NCBI GenBank assembly: GCA_000349905.1
Contig: KB722736.1
Span: forward strand, 1,935,428-1,999,427
Direction of reading: 5' to 3'
Length of the DNA stretch: 64,000 nucleotides
Origin: Volvariella volvacea V23
Lineage: Eukaryota > Basidiomycota > Agaricomycetes > Agaricales > Pluteaceae
In this document: in pieces, positions 36,324 to 48,523 of the stretch
Numbering within the stretch: the stretch's first letter is position 1
Layout: every line of letters starts with the position of its first letter
Program-made: the position numbers and the translations under genes
The notes under the pieces: generated by a model
What the model saw: the letters and a program-made list of their open reading frames with translations, nothing else
Told to the model about the DNA's origin: nothing
Database searches by the model: none

Positions 36324-36949
36324 GAGGACGACGTCGAGTTGTAGAGAAGGTAGAGAGGCTTTACGGAATTCTACACGCACGGGGCGCTATTTAACCTTGA
36401 TGCGCCCAGGGGAAAGGGTATAATGGGCAGCAGACTGAGAGATGTGCAGGTACGGTCTCCAAGTCTCCAAGATGTGGGTCAAGAAAGCCGCTCGAAGCCG
36501 CGCCGGGCACCTCTCTCTCGTAACTCGTTGCAGAGTGCGAGGTTCCACTTTGCATCGCCCCTACTCCTGGTCTCAGACTGTTGGCGATGGCGAAAATAAG
36601 CATAGATATTTTTGGTATGTCCATCAATGATGGAGAGCAATAGAATAAAATAGCCGTAACGATATATAAACTTTATGAGTACTACTACTCCGCCTGTACC
36701 TGTGCGCCATAACTATGCTGATTTTCGTTCACGTTGGATATCTCCATGCAATTTTCCCAAATCTCTCTTCACGCAACTCCTTAATGTTCATTCTATAAGC
36801 ACTGGGTACTAGTAACCTAGACAGTGGTGGCTAGGCTGTGGTGTAGTATGGTACGAACAAATAAGCAAGGTTAAGAGTCCCTGGCACTTAGCCGTACACG
36901 GTACGAGGACAGACACAAACGAGACACTGAAAGTAAGGAAAACTTGAAA
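36324..36949. other. Intergenic, no gene seen
   Basis: Upstream region of P450 copy B and 3' flank of the SAMHD1-like gene. ORFs at 36391-36630 on both strands overlap each other and show no recognisable content. Confidence 0.5.
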
Positions 36950-39164
36950 TCACGCAGACTGGGTCTGCTTTGTGCGCTTAGGTTTCTTAAGTTCGTCCGG
37001 CTCGGTCGACTCCTTATCTCTCTTCCTCTTCGCATTCTTGGCCTTGGCCGCTGAAGAATGCCGAGTCGGACTTCCAAGGGCATAGTCCGGGGGAACGGTT
37101 GTAAAATTGTTGTTAGAGAATGAGTTCGATCGGGATCCGAATGTGAGGCTGGCTCTGCGCGGTTGTGCAAGTGGTGTCGAAGGTGCCTCGCTTGCGGGAG
37201 GAGTAGGAGCAATAGCTGCTCCACCTTCGAGTGGATCGGCAGTACGCTTAGAGATGTTCTGAAGAACCTCGCGATAACCCGCTTGGACGATGCCAAAGAA
37301 TTGAGGTCTCTTGGTGTAAACACTCATGTAGACCTCAGCGAAGACAGCTGGCTGCAGGTTCGAGTAGTCTCCTGTGCCGGCATTAGCGCACTCTAGAGAA
37401 CGCCGTTAGCCTTGATCCTTACAAATGGATGGTACTCACGATGAGGGTTCGCTTTTGAATAAAACTTGACTTGGTCAAGCGGGTTGCGATCCTTCATGCC
37501 ATAGTGCATCACCACATGGCTGACAATAATGTCGTCCACGTTTAAATCGTCCATTTTGAGGGAATCATTGGACTTCGCAAGGGCTTTTGTCGCTTCAAAA
37601 ATGCGCTCCGGGGTTACATTCTCTTCAAACAACTTGCGGACGTCCCAGTGAACGACCTTATAATCTACCCTACGATAAAGGTCGCGCTTTCGAATGCGAT
37701 CAAATATCGCTCGAGCAGGCGCCAGTTCCTGTTCAAAAGGTTATAAGTTATGAACGCGCCGCCTATTGCTTTGAAGGATAGACATACCGGTTCTTTGGAG
37801 GCCTCAATCCATGGCATGATATTATCTGTTAGATGAACAAAGTCTTCTGGCTTGAACACTTTTTCAGAGATCTGCATGATCGGGTCCGCTAATAGGAGTG
37901 CATCTACGACCATATATTCCATTGCTTTTGCTACGCTGATATTAGTAATTATGTGCATGCAGCAAAGCAATCGGGAACAAACCTGTCTTGTGGTTGTATA
38001 TCATCTTGTGAAGCTTGAAGCGCGTCGCACAGATTTCATATAAAGCGTTGGCATCTTTGATGTCGTAGCAAATCTGGTTGTCTAGCACCCTGGCCGAGTG
38101 AATGATGCTAGAACAACAAAGTCAACCCCGAGAGCATAGTCGTTATACAAGACACGTACCGACGTATGGATATACTAATCGGGTCCCCATACATGTGGGT
38201 ATCCCTCTGGATGTAATCAAATCTGGAGAGAGTCAACATTAGACAATAGGAGTTGATAAAACTCACTTATCGACATCGATGCCGTTGCGCTTGTTAGCAA
38301 CGATATCGAACAAGAACAGTTTTTCATCGCTGGGTGCGAAAAGTGAATAAAAAGAGTGCGCACATAAATCAAAGGCACGTGCCTACACCGAGAGGGATCC
38401 CCAGCAATAAGAGCTTTAATAAACTGTGCATCCTCAGGCGTAATGTCGATATCGTTTTCTTCCACTAGATAGTCGAACATGAGCTCGGATCCGTCTTCAT
38501 GGTGCCATACACGGTCCTTCCTGGTGAGACGAAGGGCTCAGTTTGATCTAGATGGCATATTGCATGGAATAAACTTACAAGACGGCCGGTAAGAAAAGGC
38601 CATCGAAGACATGGGACCAGGGACCATGTCCCAAGTCGTGACATAACCCGGCGATTTCTACGCACTCCACGTCTCGGTCTGTGATCTTGAGTTCCGGTTG
38701 ATTCCTCTGCAAATGCGTGGCCAACCGACGAGCCAGGTACGCGACACCTATGAGGTGATTCGGCATAAGTTGTGTTGTAGCCGCGGGTGGTGTACCCACC
38801 TAGGCTGTGCTCAAAACGGTTGTGAGATGCACCAGGCCAGACCCAATATGAGGTACCAAGCTGTTTGATGGAGCGCAAACGCTGAAATTGTTTGCTTTTG
38901 AAGGGCGGACATAAGACAGTGGGGCGGGCAGAACAAAGAAGACTTACGTATCAATAAAAGCGCATACCCTGGGACTAATTGGGACTAGGCAGAGCGTAAG
39001 CGGGGTTACAGATATGAAATCAAAGCAGCATACGCACTATAATCATGGATGGGATCTTTAAACTGGCGTTCCTTTGGGGGCGTTCCGGAGATTGCCTGTA
39101 CCTGAGCACCGGGCGCATTGTCCTCGTGCTCCTCAGCACCTGATAGTGAGGCTGGAGATTGCAT
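36950..39164 (-). CDS. SAMHD1-like HD-domain dNTP triphosphohydrolase
   Basis: Starts [20 protein letters not shown], soon reaching [12 protein letters not shown], the start of the SAMHD1 HD core. Then [20 protein letters not shown] and FEHSLG (first metal His), [20 protein letters not shown] (the HD pair), [46 protein letters not shown] followed by RDTHMYGD (the fourth metal Asp), then [19 protein letters not shown] and a last exon with [18 protein letters not shown]. The C-terminal tail is basic and Ser/Pro-rich ([12 protein letters not shown]), possibly nuclear-targeting. All HD metal ligands I can place are present. Unlike the mammalian protein there is no N-terminal SAM domain. The family hydrolyses dNTPs to nucleosides and triphosphate. 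It is divergent from URB1. Confidence 0.9.
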
Positions 39165-39420
39165 CTCGCTCTAGCAATAGACAGAGATGGTTGCTACACT
39201 GTCGGGCGTGGGGGGCGCGAGGTAATGGAGCGGGCGGTGGTCAGCACAGAGCGTAAGCGATAAATAGGTCTGCCGTGACGACTTATAACGCTGCTGTGAC
39301 CGTGACAGCGCTAGCCCGTTTTGGCAGGCGTCGGTAACTTTTCGTCTTTCTGACATTGGCCGATGCATTCCCCTTGAGATTGAGTCACGGCTTGCTGCTC
39401 TTCCATTCACCAACCCCGTC
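39165..39420. promoter_or_regulatory. Bidirectional promoter between SAMHD1-like gene and URB1
   Basis: Only 256 bp separate the two divergent start codons, so both genes must share this region. No TATA box is obvious. It contains two overlapping AGCGATA / GAGCGTAAGCGATAAA-like stretches around 39246-39264. Confidence 0.55.
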
Positions 39421-42400
39421 ATGCCTCCCTCGACGACCGTTAACTCCAGCGCCAGGAAACGCGTACACCCCCAAAATGCGCTAAAAGTCTCCAGGTACAC
39501 CAATGCGACTGAGATTCGATCTGCCCTAAAAATTCAAGAACACGGAGCGTTGACCGAAGGTTCGCGATCTACACGGTCTCATCGAGATCCCCCTGGATTG
39601 AACGAGTCATGCAGCGTTGATGAATCTCCGTAATCAACTCACCATTCGTTCTGCCGAGTCCTCCATTTCCCCACAAGATGAACGGCTTCTTCTGTGCCAG
39701 AACTGGCTAGAAAGTTCTCTTGGGGCAAAGGATTTGTTTGACGTCTGGGAGAGAACAGAACAGGTGTGTCATCAGACATACCCAACGATGCACTCAAGAA
39801 CTCATGATCTCTAGCGTCAAACGTCCCTATTGGCCCCTCTGGTCTCCGTCTTTGCGGCACTGTTGACCCTTCTCTCGACGCATCTCCCTTATCATGGCTA
39901 CGGTCATGCAATTCTGAAAACTCTGCTGTCACCAGCGTCAATGCGACGCATAAACAGCTATACTGGAGGCTCGCATATAGAACTCACGCTGGTCACCCTA
40001 AAACTATTGAACGCAATGTCTGCCTTCGCTGGTGGAAAAGAACGGAAGGCGTTGTTAGAAGGTTTCGCGTGGGATGCCAAGGCATGTGCCCTGTATTTAC
40101 CCCAGGTAGTCGCAACTGAAGACTCCGCAGGCATTATCCAAGCTACTGCAAATGCGCAGGAAGGCTAAAGCAGAGCAAGGGCCTGACCCATTGGAGTGGC
40201 CAGGTCAGTGATACTCGTCTGACTCCGCCTTATTTCTTACAGTAAACAGACATTAGGACACTGTACCTCTTATTTTTGCTATCGTTCATTGACAGCGATA
40301 CCCCTTCGCAGTTGAAGACGACTTTCCTGGAGCATCATCAGGATGCATTTCGTTCCATCTTCAAAGGGCTGCCAGATGACCACTACAACGTCGTCCGCAG
40401 GATTTTGGAGGTGTGCTGGACCAGTCTCTGGTCTGATGTCAAGCTCAAGAGGACTATCAAAGTAAATTTATTCAATGAATTAACAATTGCCCAGGTATGC
40501 CATGTCTAAATGTCGTCCTGATGCCCAATTCAACATAGGCAGCTTTGTAGATTATACGAAAGGTCTCAGCCTGAAAACGACAACATAGATCACATTCCAG
40601 CTGATCTAGTCCACCATTTCCTCCTCGCAATTTGCACGCGGCCAGGAACAGGGATCTGCTTCAAGGACCGTGGGTGGTATCCACGGGAAACCGAAGAGGA
40701 GGCATCTCTAGCAAAAGATGAAGCCTTGAACCAGGCTAAGGGCAGCCGAATATACAACAAAATCCTTGCCAATATTTTGAAGACGCTCAAAGTTAACGAA
40801 GACCCCCGACAGCAGGAGCTCGCACTTAAAATTATGACAGGGTGTCCGGAGCTTGTGGCGAGGTGAATAATGCTTTGACCACGTAGCTTCATAGGCTGAT
40901 TACCCACTCAGTTATTGGCACGCCGCTAATCTTACTCTTGAACCACGCCTATCATCTCGATGGATAGCTAATGTTGCCTTCTTTGGTTCAGTCATCTCGC
41001 TGCCAGTCCCTTCCGCCTCATTTTATCTACCAGATAGCAACCTGTATCACCCTACCCCTCCTCCTCTGTCAACAATTATTGAAAATGTCCTACCTTCCAT
41101 CAATACGAAGGTTCACTTTTCCAAGGGGCTACAGTCAACCTCTGCGCTGGTCCAGCACTCCACAGCCCTCGCACTCGCAAAATGTCTGCTCAAATTTGAG
41201 GCTGTGTCGCAAGAAATGGCCAAAGTCGAGGCCTCTTTGGAAGAGAATGCAGACGAGGGGCAATGGTACAAACGCCGGAAGGACCTGGAGCGTGAAGTTC
41301 GTCGACGCGTGCCCGATTTCCAGGTGATCGTTGCGTTCTCCCAGCAAAAGCATGACGAATCAAAAGCCAGCCCCACACGAATTGCGTTGCTTGCGGAGAG
41401 CGCACAAAGGCTGCTTTGGTTGTATCATCGTTGCTTGCCAGGCCTTGTCTCCGAGGCACGATTTGATGTTGGAAAGTCGCTACTCCACATATCCGAGGTG
41501 TACAGTACACAATCCCACGAAGCAGATGATTCCGACCAAGCAACTGTTGCTCGATTGAATGCAATTCAACAACTCCACTCGCTGCGGCTTCTAAAGGAAA
41601 GCAACCAATTTAACTGGACAGGCAAAGCTAGTGCGTTTGGTCTTTCTCCGTCGGTCGGCCGATAGTCATATAATCTCTTCTAGGCGGTTCTTCGCACAGC
41701 TACCTTTATGTTCTCCTCAAGGCCTTTACTAATGCCCGCGTCCGTGCTATCAGAGTCGCTGTCACGGACCTACTGCATCATATCCTCGGAGAGACAATCT
41801 TGTTTCAAGAGGATCCCGACGAAGTCGACCTCTGGCTGAAATCTTTGTCTCTTTTGAAGCGCTCCGAAGGTGCTAAATCCCCGGATGGCTCTCACCTGTC
41901 CAATGAAGAGGACAGCGTTCTACCATTCCTAGATGAATGCGTGCAACGGTGCATGAAAACCCCTTATAAATACATTGAAGAGCTGTACGCTCTTCAATCT
42001 GGCACTCAGGACGTTCTGCAGCAACATCTCTCGCTCTACCCGAGCCCCTTGATTATGACAGTTCTCGAACAACTAGAGGCCAAAGTTGCAAACAGCCTAT
42101 TGTCCCCTTCCGATGTCTTAGCACTCGCGTCCTTTGCACGCCGGCTCGTACTACGCCTCGTCGGAAAGCAAAGTGATTTGGCGCTACTGCGGTCCTACAG
42201 CACCAGAATAGACGATGCACTGGCCTCGAAGAAGTTGTTTGCTGATCACCCATGCATGACTTCTGCTATTCGTCGTGAAGTGGACATGCTCCAGTTGATC
42301 CTGGCGCCTGGTTCATTTTGCGTTGAAGTAATGGACGTATCCGTGCCACCATCTCCAGAAGTTGAGCGATTCCTATTGGGTATTGAAGCTACATCCACTG

Positions 42401-45400
42401 GTAAGCTTGCTAGATGGCTCGTTAGTTGGTGCTCAATGAACCCGTAGCTCAAACCGGACCATCCTCTGTCACTTCAGCCTATGAAATAGTAGACTGGGTG
42501 AGAATATCTGACGCGCCTATATCAGAATCTCAGCATCTCCGACTCGCCTCTGTTATCGAGTCTTTGCATGCGCCTGCCCTTCGTCAGCTAGCCGAAAATT
42601 TGGATGTCCGCAATAATAAATTAATTTGGGCAGTGTTCGGTAAAGAATACGCTCAGCGTTCACAATAGTATGTTCTTCTTTCTTCTGTGCCTTCGTCCCA
42701 ACTGATGAGTGCAGTCTTGATTTTGACGTCCTAATACCATATTGTAAAGAAGCGGAGGTCAATAGCGATGCCCATCGTAACCTCCTATTACAAGTACTTT
42801 TCAGTCACAAGCCTACGCTTGTCGAGCTCAAACGAGCCATTCGGCACCTGGAGCACGCATTGCTGGAGAGTATTGGTAGGGTGGCAGTGCGGAAGAACCT
42901 GCTGCACCTTCTCTCAACCATGCTTCACCTTGCTGAGAGGACCATTAATCATACCGATCATGTCATATTGAAGCGAGCAGTTTTTGTAAATGAGGGGGTT
43001 GTAAAGGATATGTACTTGGCGCAGGACATTTCCGTAGAGGAGGCCGAAGGTTTGTGAGATCTGCACTTGCTAGCCATTCAAGGACTTACCATTTTGTCCA
43101 GCCCTCAACATGGTCTCTACTAATCTAGATCCGAATGACGACGAGGACAAGGACATTGCAAAGGATCTCAGCCAACAGTGGCTCACTGGGGTCAAGGCCA
43201 CCCTCTCTGAAAGACAATCGTCGGAGGTGAGTAAGGACACCTTTTAGTCCCTCTAATGCTTACGAGCTCATGCATCTATAGGCATTTTTACTCTTACCAT
43301 GGATCCAGTACCTTCCTGCAAGTGACCTTTTCGAACTCCTGGAACTCCTTGTCCCCAATGTAACCAACGAGCCACCTCAATTCGTTGTCACCCTTTTTGA
43401 ATCCGTCCTCCGCTCCCTTTACCACGATAGCTCTTCTGAAAGCAGGTTGACAGAACGATTACCCCAGCTGTTATCACTTCGCCCTTCCCTTCCTCGTTCC
43501 TCGTTCCTTGAGGACGTAATAGCTCTGGCTATTAATGCGTCCTTACCCCTAGCACTCAGCGGCGACCTCCAAACATCTGGAAGTATTCCTTCACTAGTAT
43601 CCCGTGCTAAGCTTCGGTGGACAAAACGCCTAACGAAACTCTCGGCCGAATACGATTTCCAACAGTTTTTGGAACAGTCACCTTGGTCAGACTCGACTGC
43701 TGATATCGTCTCGGGGCTTTTGTATCGAGGGTGTTTGGACTCACAAGCACTTTTATCTTGGCTTTCCACCACGCACTCTGCCCAGAGGTCAATACGGCAT
43801 CTCGTCAAGGTTGCTTTGGCCTTTTTGGACGTATCGCAGAGCATGGAGCTGGATGCGACTGTATCAGAAAATGCATGGTCAGCGCATATCCCCAGGTTTG
43901 TGGCCGCGTTACAGGATGAGCACCTCCCTTTGGGTGTTCGTATGCAATGTATCACATGCCTGTCCAGAATTGCGGGTTCAAAGGCTGCGCCTGTGAAGCT
44001 CATAGTTTCTCAGCTCGCGAAGAGGATCAAGGCATTGCAACCCACTCAATTGCCGATTCAATTCGTGCAACTGACTGCACAATTGCGAACACTGCCTTCA
44101 GCAAGTGATAAGTTGTTGGAAGCTGTGGTGGAGCATGGACTAGGGTATGCAGTGCGGCAATTGGCGCACGGTGCTGATGAACAGGAGAATACGCATATAT
44201 TTAAAGAGCTTGGTGGGTTTTTGTGTAGAAGCGAGTTAAATATCACTCACATACTGTCCTTAGCAAATCTGGTGGGGCAGTCGACAGCGGTGGTGAAGGC
44301 GAACCAAGTTGAAACGCTGCTTAGTGTGGTGACTCAGCAACACTTAGGGAATGTCGCTGCCTTGCAATTGGCGACCTCAGCAATAGATTCCGTGCACCTC
44401 AAAGTAAGATACCACATCCGCATCTGCATAGTATTTTGCTATAACCATCACTATTCTAGCCCGCAACTGTTAATAGATACTTGCAAAGTATTATTCAACA
44501 TCCGCAATTTTTCAGATTTTGTGGCCCTGGACCCAGCTTGACACCAATTCGCGAGCAGATTGTGGACCTACTGCATAAGCTCTTCAATCTGCACCCTACC
44601 AACACGTGTCAACCCTCCCATATCAATCCTCTCGTACAAATCTACTGCGGGACCTTATCAGCTGCAGACACCAAAATATTCTCGATATTCCACTTGTTTG
44701 AGCAAGAAAGGAAATTGTCAGCAACATCGGTCCTCGCCCGATGGAACTCAAACTCAAGTGTGGTATCTGATACATCGTTGGAGGCTCTGCAAAGTCTTGA
44801 CCCTGTTCTCGTTCTGCGGACGTCATTGAACTTTCCCCATCATCGGCGCTTTGACACAATCCTGCAAGAGCATCTAGATCCTCATATTACGCCGCTTTAT
44901 GATCCTCTCTTCCTCCTACTCCTTTTTGCGCACATGTTGACTACCTGTCCTCCCACATCGTCGCTTATCTGGGTCGAGCTTTTCAGGACGAATGTTGTCG
45001 GACTACTCATCCGAATGCTATCTTCCAATGATGGCCAGATTCGAGGACTTGCTTTGTCACAATTAGGCGCACTTTGGAAGCACCTTGAGGTGGGGTATAC
45101 CCTGAAAGCCTCCATGCCGCTGTACTGATCATGCTCTAAACAGGCCAAAGATATGCAGGAGCAGCCGCAAGTTCACTACATCCTCAGCATGCTGAAAGAT
45201 ACCTACAGCTCGCCCCCGACGGCCGATGGATACCCCATTCGCCTTCCTTCGTACTCAAGTCTGATTCTCCTCCATGCCTTGCGAGCCATCTTTTACCCTT
45301 CCAATTTCATTTATCCACTCACATCACGCTTCCTACTCCAACGTCCAGAGTTGGACATCAAGGATGTACCAATGCTGTATGGAATGCTGTACAGCAATTC

Positions 45401-46356
45401 CGACGATTGGAAAAAGGAGCGCGGGTGGATTTTGAGGTTCCTGGCTGATGGGATGATGAGTACGGACGACTGGAAGGTCTTGAAGAAACGGCATACTTGG
45501 GATCTATTAGCAAGTCTGTTCCAAAGTGCGGAGAATGACCACAACTTAAGGAACAGTATTTTCGAGGTACTTCAGTGTTGGCCCTGTCACTTTATTTTGA
45601 TGCTGATCTGTTTCTAGGTGTTTGCTAATTTGACGTGCAATCAGCAAGCTGCAACATCCTTGGTGCTGAAGACGTCCCTACTTACCTGGATCGAAATGCA
45701 GCTTTTAACAATTAGTCCTACTCTCCGTCAGAAGGAGGGTATGGTGTGGTTAAAGATCCTCGAAAACATTGTGACGGTTGTGGATCCGGCACGCATAGAA
45801 GCATCCTCAGGTGGTATATGGAGGGAGACGATATGTCAGTGTGTCCGCCTTCTTTTGGAAGGCTGCACATTAGGTAAAGCCCCATCTACAACCGTGTGCA
45901 ATTCATTGAGTTGAATTATATTCTCTAGCACGTGCAGCTGAGATACTCTCACTCGCCGCACCTATCATTCTCAGGTGTGGCCTTATGGCTACGACACCTC
46001 CCCTTGGACTGCCACGGACACTCAAATGCGCTGTAATTTGCTTGAACAAATTTGAAGAGTCAATCAACCTCGACTCTGGTCAAGAAATTATGGCGAATGA
46101 GTCACCCTCTCCCAGGCTACCACCCTATAAATCGTATGCAATTCATGAACCCAGCCACATAAAAAATACAGCTGAAGGCTGGGGACATGTTGTGGAGATC
46201 CTATGGCAAGCATCAATGCTACTGGACGATCCGACTCAATGGAGCGAACTAACAAGTAGGATGCTGCTTGTGAGGGCACTAAGAGGGGAGGAAGGCTCAA
46301 GATTGGTGGAGTGGGTCAGGAAGGAGAGTATACAAAATTTATTTACTTCTAGCTGA
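39421..46356 (+). CDS. URB1: Nucleolar pre-ribosomal-associated protein 1 (Npa1/URB1)
   Basis: A very large multi-exon gene. N-terminal conserved region: KVSRYTNATEIRSALKIQEH, LLTLLSTHLPYHGYGHAILK, LSPASMRRINSY, ELTLVTLKLLNAMSAFAGG and KALSKLLQMRRKAKAEQG, then LYLLFLLSFIDSD, VVRRILEVCWTSLWSD and PGTGICFKDRGWYP. The C-terminal conserved region: DPLFLLLLFAHMLTT, LLIRMLSSNDGQIRGLALSQ, YSSLILLHALRAIFYPSNF, KKERGWILRFLADGMMSTDD and FANLTCNQQAATSLVLKTSL, ending KESIQNLFTSS TGA. Helical-repeat scaffolds of this family act in early 60S pre-ribosome assembly in the nucleolus. The introns are GT-AG except one GC-AG at 40082-40130, needed to read KALSKLLQMRRK. The start at 39421 gives MPPSTTVNSSARKRVHPQ. 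Some middle exon borders are approximate. Confidence 0.9.
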
Positions 46357-46492
46357 TAGGAGGTAGTCGAACTCCGCGCTCTCGTTTTTGCTTCGTTCAG
46401 TGCTTGTAGCAACTGTTCTAAAAGCGATAAAAAGTCCTAAGCCTAAGTTCTGGCCATCAAAATCTAAAGATAAGATAAGGAAACCCGGTATT

Positions 46493-46506
46493 GGGGTTAG
46501 GGTTAA
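46493..46506 (+). promoter_or_regulatory. Telomere-like GGGGTTAGGGTTAA in ADE2 promoter
   Basis: One and a half TTAGGG units about 60 bp before the ADE2 ATG. In other fungi TTAGGG elements in promoters are bound by Myb-domain factors of the Tbf1/Teb1 type; a role here is inference. Confidence 0.35.
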
Positions 46507-46566
46507 TTGATCTAATCGCTCTTAATCCCGCCTTTTTCGATCATCCAACATCCATTTGACGCTATC

Positions 46567-48523
46567 ATGAGTAGTCAAGTAGTTGGAATACTCGGTGAGC
46601 GTGCGTTACAAGCTCCTTTTGTGCGCGCCGAAGCTCATGTACGACAGATCCCTACATGTTCTAGCCATGCAATAGAGTTGTTCATGACATTCTAGGCGGA
46701 GGCCAGCTTGGCCGCATGCTTGTGGCATCTGCATCACTGCTAAACGTCAACACAGTCATCCTTGATGTCGGAGAAAGCGCACCTGCAAAGCAGGTTGCAG
46801 CACCAAAAACACCCCAGTTGGCTCACATTGATGGATCGTTCGCCAACCCTGACAAGATTCGCGAGCTGGCTGCCAAAGTTGATGTTCTTACGGTGGAAAT
46901 AGAACACGTCGACGTCTCCACGCTAGAGGAGATAGAGAAGGCACCTCGATCTACCCCATTATCGATTCACCCGAGCCCATCTACTGTCAAAATCATCCAG
47001 GACAAATTTAAACAAAAGGAGCATCTGAGCGCTCACGGTTGCCCCATTTCAAGCTTCGTCCGGGTCGATTCTACTGTTGAATCTGTTTCCGCTGCCATAG
47101 ATAAGCTCGGTCTTCCTCTAATGCTGAAAAGCCGCACATTAGCCTACGATGGCCGAGGGAACTACGCAATCCGAGAATTGTCCCAGGTAGCAGATGCCAT
47201 ATCCGCTTTGGGCAACCGACCACTGTACGCCGAGAAATGGGTACCATTCACAAAGGAGATTGCTGTCATGGTGGTTCGCACCGTTGACGGTCAGGTCCTG
47301 TCCTACCCCGCCGTGGAGACCGTGCATAAGGAGAATATCTGTCATCTGGTCTTCGCCCCACTACGGAGTCGTGACCCTGGCTTAGCACGTCGCGCTCAAT
47401 CGGTAGCGGAGGCTGCAGTGCAGAGTTTTAGTGGTGCAGGTGTTTTCGGTGTGGAAATGTTTCTGTTAAACAGCGGTTTGTACTACTTTACAAAGATTAT
47501 CATTCCTGTATTCTTATTGTATTCTTTCTGTCAGGGGATATCTATGTCAACGAAATCGCGCCCCGTCCCCACAATTCAGGGCATTACACAATCGAAGCCT
47601 GCGAGACCTCGCAATACGAAAATCACCTCCGTGCCATCTTATCCTTGCCACTGGGCTCGACCGCCCTGAAGGTCCCCTCTGCAGTCATGCTAAACCTTAT
47701 TGGTCACTCATCGTCAATGTCAGAAATATTAGAGACAGTCAACGCTGCTGTAACAGTTCCTGGTGCAACGGTTCACCTCTACGGAAAATCAGAGTGTAGG
47801 AAAGGTCGGAAAATGGGTCACATAACCGTTGTTGCCGAGTCGGACGCGCAGCTGCGCTCTCGTTTACGTCCTCTCCTGGAGACGTTGCCTTCCAGCTCAG
47901 AGGAAAAAGACCTGTATGCCCCTCTTCCGCCCTCAATAGGCTCCGGATTCTCCAACAAAGACCCATTGGTCGGGATTATAATGGGCTCTGATTCAGACCT
48001 ACCTGTCATGCTCGCTGGCGCAAGAATCTTAGACCGCTTCGAGATACCGTATGAACTTACAATTGTTTCTGCCCATAGAACACCAGCGAGGCTCGTTGAT
48101 TATGCAAATTCAGCAGCTTCAAGGGGCTTGCGAACGATAATTGCTGGTGCAGGGGGTGCTGCTCATCTGCCTGGAATGGTAGCTGCCATGACGCCTCTCC
48201 CCGTGATTGGGGTTCCTGTAAAGGGAAGCACTTTAGGTGGTGTCGATTCCTTGCACAGTATCGTCCAAATGCCGGTGTGTTTGATTTCTATTTTTACTGT
48301 GATCATGCTCACTTGATATAATTAGAGAGGAGTGCCTGTGGCCACCGTCGCTATCAACAATAGCACAAACGCGGGGCTCCTGGCAGTGAGGATTTTGTCT
48401 GCTGGAATTCCTCGCTTAATCGATTCCATGGAGAAGTATATGCAGCAAATGGAGGACGAAGTCTTGGGTAAGGTAGGAAAATTAGAAACGGTTGGATGGG
48501 AAAAGTATCAAGTATCAAAATAA
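46567..48523 (+). CDS. ADE2: Phosphoribosylaminoimidazole carboxylase (PurK-PurE fusion)
   Basis: Exon 1 has 28 nt ([12 protein letters not shown] 46567), and an intron of about 100 nt splits the GGGQLGRM motif. The PurK-like ATP-grasp part follows: [88 protein letters not shown] and [13 protein letters not shown] / [17 protein letters not shown], spanning a 60-nt intron. The PurE-like part: [15 protein letters not shown] (active-site Ser/Asp loop), [27 protein letters not shown] and [20 protein letters not shown], then an intron and [20 protein letters not shown], ending [11 protein letters not shown]. It converts AIR to CAIR in cytosolic purine synthesis, and the two-domain fusion is the normal fungal form. 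Same strand as URB1, 210 bp downstream. Confidence 0.96.
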
